Source: an uncultured Bacillota bacterium
GTDB taxonomy: Bacteria; Bacillota; Clostridia; Peptostreptococcales; Anaerovoracaceae
NCBI GenBank assembly: GCA_946545145.1
Contig: CAMNNG010000048.1
Location: 1 to 8,682, forward strand
Direction of reading: 5' to 3'
Length of the DNA stretch: 8,682 bases
Shown here: piece by piece, positions 5,938-8,682 of the stretch
Position numbering within the stretch: the first letter of the stretch is position 1
Layout of the letters: each line of letters begins with the position of its first letter
The notes under the pieces: model-generated
The model's database searches: none
Told to the model about the DNA's origin: nothing
What the model saw: the letters and a program-made list of their open reading frames with translations, nothing else
Made by a program: the position numbers and the translations under genes

Positions 5938-7137
5938 TTACTCGACTTCGATCCAGCACGCATCGCCCTGAGCCATGCCCGAGCAGATCGAGCATACGCC
6001 GCTCTTCAGGCCTCTTCTCTTGAGCTCGTAGATCATCGTCATGAGGATCCTTGCGCCGGAAGCTCCGATCGGATGGCCTACAGCTACTGCGCTGCCGTTC
6101 ACGTTGACCTTTGCGTCCATCTCTTCATATGTCATGCCGAGGATCCCGATGCCCGATACGAGGGGCACTGCCGCGAAGGCTTCGTTGATCTCGATGAGGT
6201 CGAACGCGTCGACTCCGGAGAGGCCCTTGTCGTCGATGATCTTCTGGATCGCAAGGCCAGGTACGGTCGCGATGTACTTGGCGTCGCGCGCTACCTGAGC
6301 GTAGCCCTTGATGGAAGCGAGGATCTCACAGCCAAGCTCTTCAGCCTTTTCTCTGGACATGATGACTACAGCCGATGCTCCGTCGTTAGTTCCGGGAGCG
6401 TTTCCTGCTGTTACTGTGTTTTCGGGATCGAACAGCGGCGGAAGTTTTTCGAGAGCTTCCATTGTAGTCTCCGGGCGCGGAGCCTCGTCTTTGTCTACGA
6501 TAGTGACCTTGCCCTTCTTTCCTTTGACTTCGACGGGGAATCTTTCCTCATCGAAAGCGCCTTTTTCTTCGCCTGCTGCCCAGTTCTGCTGCGATCTGAG
6601 AGCCCACTGATCCTGCATCTGGCGTGTGATACCGTATTCCTTTGCGACTCCGCCGCCGTGTACAGCCATGTGCACGTCATACTGCGGACACCAAAGGCCG
6701 TCCTTGACCATGCCGTCGACCATCTTGGTGTCGAACATGCGGGCGCCCCATCTCATTGCGTTTGCGTAGTACGGAACGTTAGACATGCTCTCCATTCCAC
6801 CTGCGACGATGACGTCAGCGTCTCCTGCTTTTATTATCTGAGCTGCAAGCGTTACCGCCTTAAGAGCGCTGCCGCAGACCTTGTTGATCGTGAGGCACGG
6901 TGTCTCTTCGGGAAGACCCGCGTTCAGGGCCGCCTGGCGGGCCGGGATCTGGCCGACTCCTGCCGGGACGACGATGCCGTAGATCATCTCATCTACGTCC
7001 GACGGCTGGATCTTTGCTCTGCTTATCGCTTCTTTAATGGCGAGTCCTCCAAGCTCGGGTGCTGTGAACGACTTGAGGCCGCCGCCGTATTTTCCGAACG
7101 GCGTTCTGGCTGCGCTTACTATTACTGCTTCCTTCAT
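5938..7137 (-). CDS. thlA: Acetyl-CoA acetyltransferase (thiolase)
   Basis: Condenses two acetyl-CoA into acetoacetyl-CoA (reversible), supplying the substrate for the dehydrogenase encoded 22 bases downstream. The 399-residue length is normal for the family. All catalytic elements are visible: Cys88 in NKVCGSALKAV (acyl-enzyme nucleophile), His355 in VGHPIGASGARI, and Cys385 in CSGMAQGDA (the CxG motif near the C-terminus). The C-terminal motif reads CSGMAQG rather than the commoner CIGGGQG; Cys and Gly are kept, so activity is expected. The N-terminus (MKEAVIVSAARTPFGKYGG) is canonical, and AAGGAAGGA lies just upstream of the ATG. Thiolases with longer-chain preference look alike, but the adjacent hbd argues for the acetoacetyl-CoA-forming type. 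It is the first gene of a two-gene operon with its own promoter. Confidence 0.95.
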   Translation of the reverse strand: MKEAVIVSAARTPFGKYGGGLKSFTAPELGGLAIKEAISRAKIQPSDVDEMIYGIVVPAGVGQIPARQAALNAGLPEETPCLTINKVCGSALKAVTLAAQIIKAGDADVIVAGGMESMSNVPYYANAMRWGARMFDTKMVDGMVKDGLWCPQYDVHMAVHGGGVAKEYGITRQMQDQWALRSQQNWAAGEEKGAFDEERFPVEVKGKKGKVTIVDKDEAPRPETTMEALEKLPPLFDPENTVTAGNAPGTNDGASAVVIMSREKAEELGCEILASIKGYAQVARDAKYIATVPGLAIQKIIDDKGLSGVDAFDLIEINEAFAAVPLVSGIGILGMTYEEMDAKVNVNGSAVAVGHPIGASGARILMTMIYELKRRGLKSGVCSICSGMAQGDACWIEVE

Positions 7138-7178
7138 TGTTCCTTCCTTTCTTCTGCTTTACACATTTCTTTCTTCAC

Positions 7179-7208
7179 ATCTCATCCCGTCCGTATCTCA
7201 TCCGGGAT
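7179..7208. repeat. Repeated ATCTCATCC 9-mer with overlapping inverted repeat in the thl leader
   Basis: ATCTCATCC occurs at 7179-7187 and 7195-7203, start points 16 bases apart (GGATGAGAT on the transcribed strand). ATCCCG at 7184-7189 and CGGGAT at 7203-7208 form an inverted repeat across the same stretch. It lies about 45-70 bases upstream of the thiolase ATG, inside the predicted untranslated leader. The function is unknown. Confidence 0.4.
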
Positions 7209-7222
7209 CTTCTTTTTTCTCC

Positions 7223-7255
7223 GTCCGGCGGCTCTTTAGCCACAGCCTCTCGGAC
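7223..7255 (-). promoter_or_regulatory. Hairpin at the 5' end of the predicted thl-hbd leader RNA
   Basis: On the minus strand GTCCG (7251-7255) can pair with CGGAC (7223-7227), and the inner GGCT (7244-7247) with AGCC (7230-7233), giving an interrupted stem just after the predicted transcription start near 7259. No T-tract follows, so it is not an attenuator by sequence; an mRNA-stabilising or regulator-binding structure is possible. Confidence 0.35.
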
Positions 7256-7265
7256 AGAATAACTG

Positions 7266-7295
7266 ATTGTACCACCGCTATTGCTCATGCTCCAA
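7266..7295 (-). promoter_or_regulatory. Extended -10 promoter of the thl-hbd operon
   Basis: On the minus strand TACAAT (7266-7271, 5 of 6 consensus) is preceded directly by TGG (7272-7274), giving the TGn extended -10 form. An 18-base spacer separates it from a weak -35, TTGGAG (7290-7295). Extended -10 promoters tolerate weak -35 boxes. It is the best candidate between the upstream terminator and the thiolase gene. Confidence 0.55.
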
Positions 7296-7385
7296 CATTT
7301 GCGCAAAAGCAGTGATTTCAACGGAAAGTGCGCCCGAAACCTCTTCTTTTGTATTTTTATGCTTTTCGCCTTGCAGTATTTTGGC

Positions 7386-7417
7386 AAAAGGAAAAGCGGC
7401 CACGCATCGAGGCCGCT
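7386..7417 (-). terminator. Rho-independent terminator of the aminotransferase gene
   Basis: The stem AGCGGCC (7395-7401) with GGCCGCT (7411-7417), loop of 9 bases, is followed on the minus strand by TTTTCCTTTT. It begins about 50 bases after the aminotransferase stop codon and separates that gene from the thl-hbd operon. Confidence 0.8.
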
Positions 7418-7466
7418 CTTCCTGCTTCCTTAGGTTAGTATTTGTTGGATGGAATCATGCTTCGGC

Positions 7467-8666
7467 TTAGATCCTTTCTTTGATCAGCTCGGCAAGAGTG
7501 CTGATGCCTTTTTCGAGCTGCTCATACGAAAGGTGTCCGTACGACATACGAAGTTCATTCAGGCCTTTGCCCTCATCGATATAGAATCCCGGGCCTGCTA
7601 CGAATGCAACGAGTTTTTCCTTCGCTGCTTCGAGGAGCTCTCTCGTATCGATCTTGTCCGACGGGATCTGCAGCCACATGAACAGACCTCCGTCAGGAGT
7701 GTTGACTTTCGTGCCCTCCGGCATATACTTCTTAACATATTCAAGAGCATGATCTCTCTTGTCGAGGTAGAACGCCCTCGCGTCAGCGATATGATCGGGA
7801 TAATATCCTCTCATGAAGTACTCGGCGCAGAGGATCTGCGGCAGTACTGCTGTATGGGAGTTCGTTGCTGTCTTGATATCGAACGCCTTGTCGACGATCG
7901 GTTTTGCAGCATAGATGTATCCAAGTCTGTTGCCCGGCGAGAAGATCTTCGAGAAGCTGTTCGCGTATACGACGTTGTCAGTCGTGTCGAACGTCTTGAT
8001 AGCCGGAAGGTCTTCGCCGCTGTATCTGAGCTCTACATACGGGTCATCCTCGAGGATGATGAAGTTCTTTTCGTTGGCAAGCTCTGCTACTGCTTTTCTT
8101 CTCTCCAGCGACATCGTCTTTCCTGTCGGGTTCTGGAATGTCGGGATGATGTATACCATGCGGGCGTTGTATTTTTCCTGCTTCGCCTTCAGGTCTTCTA
8201 TGATCATGCCCTCATCATCGCACTCTACTTCGACGCAGTTCGCTTCGAACATCTTGAACATCTCTACAGCGTGCATGAATGTCGGGGACTCTACGAGGAG
8301 AGTGTCGCCCGGGTTGATGAACAGCTGGCATGCATAGTACAGAGGCTCGAGTCCGCCTGTCGAGATCAGCACTTCGTCCGGGGAAGCGCCTTCGATGCCT
8401 CTTCTGGGAAGCAGATACTCGGCAACGATCTTTCTCAGATCGAGGATACCTGTCGGGTTGTTGTACTGAAGGGCTTCAAAGCCGCGGCCGTCCTTCTGAA
8501 GGACTTCCATTGCGATCTCTCTTACCTCATCTACCGGAAGAGTCTCGTTTGCCGGCGAGCCGCTGGCGAAGTTGATCGTTCTCGGATCCGTTACCGCATG
8601 GAACAGGTCGTACATGACCTTGGCGGAATCTTTCATCGTGTCTACTCTTTGTGCAAAATCTAGCAT
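7467..8666 (-). CDS. PLP-dependent aminotransferase, class I/II (LysN/MocR-domain-like)
   Basis: A fold-type-I, pyridoxal-phosphate enzyme that moves an amino group between an amino acid and a 2-oxo acid in the cytoplasm; the substrate cannot be fixed from sequence. The 399 residues are full length. Visible landmarks are YNNPTGILDLR (about 68-78), STGGLEPLYY (102-111), Asn179 in PTFQNPTGK, Asp207 and Tyr210 in EDDPY, the Schiff-base Lys240 in NSFSKIFSPGNRLGY, and Arg373 in ELRMSYGHLS, expected to bind the substrate carboxylate. The overall pattern is that of the 2-aminoadipate/LysN-type aminotransferases and the aminotransferase half of MocR regulators, but no N-terminal GntR winged helix is present. 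AAGGAGG at 8672-8678 sits five bases before the ATG. Transcription enters from beyond the right edge, so its promoter and any upstream partner are unseen. A terminator follows it, so it is separate from thl-hbd. Confidence 0.93.
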   Translation of the reverse strand: MLDFAQRVDTMKDSAKVMYDLFHAVTDPRTINFASGSPANETLPVDEVREIAMEVLQKDGRGFEALQYNNPTGILDLRKIVAEYLLPRRGIEGASPDEVLISTGGLEPLYYACQLFINPGDTLLVESPTFMHAVEMFKMFEANCVEVECDDEGMIIEDLKAKQEKYNARMVYIIPTFQNPTGKTMSLERRKAVAELANEKNFIILEDDPYVELRYSGEDLPAIKTFDTTDNVVYANSFSKIFSPGNRLGYIYAAKPIVDKAFDIKTATNSHTAVLPQILCAEYFMRGYYPDHIADARAFYLDKRDHALEYVKKYMPEGTKVNTPDGGLFMWLQIPSDKIDTRELLEAAKEKLVAFVAGPGFYIDEGKGLNELRMSYGHLSYEQLEKGISTLAELIKERI

Positions 8667-8671
8667 GTTTG

Positions 8672-8678
8672 CCTCCTT
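8672..8678 (-). promoter_or_regulatory. Strong ribosome binding site of the aminotransferase gene
   Basis: AAGGAGG, a full anti-16S match, lies five bases upstream of the ATG at 8664-8666 and fixes the start; it is the best Shine-Dalgarno in the window. Confidence 0.85.
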
Positions 8679-8682
8679 ATCA

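Larger units (their letters stand above)
7138..7466. other. Intergenic region between the aminotransferase and thiolase genes
   Basis: These 329 bases hold no convincing gene. From right to left, in the direction of transcription, they contain about 50 bases after the aminotransferase stop, its hairpin terminator (7386-7417), an AT-rich stretch, the candidate thl promoter (7266-7295), and a leader of about 120 bases with a 5' hairpin, a repeated 9-mer and a purine-rich run up to the thl ribosome binding site. No TTGTTAA-type Rex box is seen. Confidence 0.6.

Noticed and set aside
5916..5963. N-terminal extension of hbd (MRAGSKSSKQAEGEQK)
   Set aside because: It would overlap the thiolase 3' end, is absent from the usual Hbd N-terminus, and AAGGAG points to the ATG at 5915.
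4947..6023. A 358-codon plus-strand open frame opposite hbd
   Set aside because: It runs through the hbd terminator hairpin, has no protein-like features, and lacks a ribosome binding site.
5701..7239. A 512-codon open frame on the plus strand opposite thiolase and the start of hbd
   Set aside because: It is a shadow of two certain enzyme genes, has a Cys/His/Ser-rich sequence with no domain, and would cross the thl-hbd junction.
7175..7387. A 70-codon minus-strand frame in the intergenic region before thiolase
   Set aside because: It spans the predicted thl promoter and leader, has no ribosome binding site, and has a highly basic composition with no recognisable fold.
7138..7466. Rex (redox) binding site upstream of thl
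   Set aside because: Clostridial thl operons are often Rex-controlled, but no TTGTTAA-spacer-TTAACAA dyad is present here.
7449..8663. A 404-codon open frame on the plus strand opposite the aminotransferase gene
   Set aside because: Its translation shows no family features, and the minus-strand gene has a full set of catalytic motifs and a strong ribosome binding site. Long antisense frames are expected from the codon bias.

Overview
The window looks like chromosomal DNA of an anaerobic Clostridia-type Bacillota. The clues are GGAGG-type ribosome binding sites, a lipoprotein signal, BspA-type leucine-rich-repeat surface proteins with bacterial Ig-like domains, and a thiolase plus 3-hydroxybutyryl-CoA dehydrogenase pair of the butyrate type. 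Codon use is moderately G+C-rich and even across the genes. I see no rRNA, tRNA, CRISPR array, insertion sequence or phage gene. A lineage near Anaerovoracaceae/Eubacteriales would fit, but this is only a guess.

Left part (about 1-3415, minus strand): one apparent operon. It reads from an unrecognised 360-residue cytoplasmic protein with two related helix-turn-helix-like segments, through a secreted LRR_5/Ig-like/FN3-like protein, to the start of a second secreted protein cut by the window edge. Genes are separated by a few bases or overlap. Divergent from it is a small ArsR-family repressor gene (3564-3893, plus). The AT-rich 150-base region between them holds promoter-like hexamers and an inverted repeat. 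ArsR converges on a lipoprotein gene (4023-4862, minus), and both end at a shared bidirectional hairpin terminator.

Right part (about 4984-8682, minus strand): two metabolic transcription units. A fold-type-I PLP aminotransferase (7467-8666) ends in its own terminator. The bicistronic thl-hbd operon (7137 down to 5064) has an extended -10 promoter, a structured leader of about 120 bases and a strong terminator. Thiolase condenses two acetyl-CoA to acetoacetyl-CoA, and Hbd reduces this to 3-hydroxybutyryl-CoA, the first two steps towards butyrate. Crotonase, butyryl-CoA dehydrogenase and Etf genes do not follow and must lie elsewhere if present.

The metabolic genes are ordinary. The places most worth a second look are the unrecognised protein heading the surface-protein operon with its divergent ArsR neighbour, the extremely basic C-terminal domain of the LRR protein, the changed cofactor-binding loop of Hbd, and the structured leader and operator-like repeats upstream of thl and the lipoprotein.
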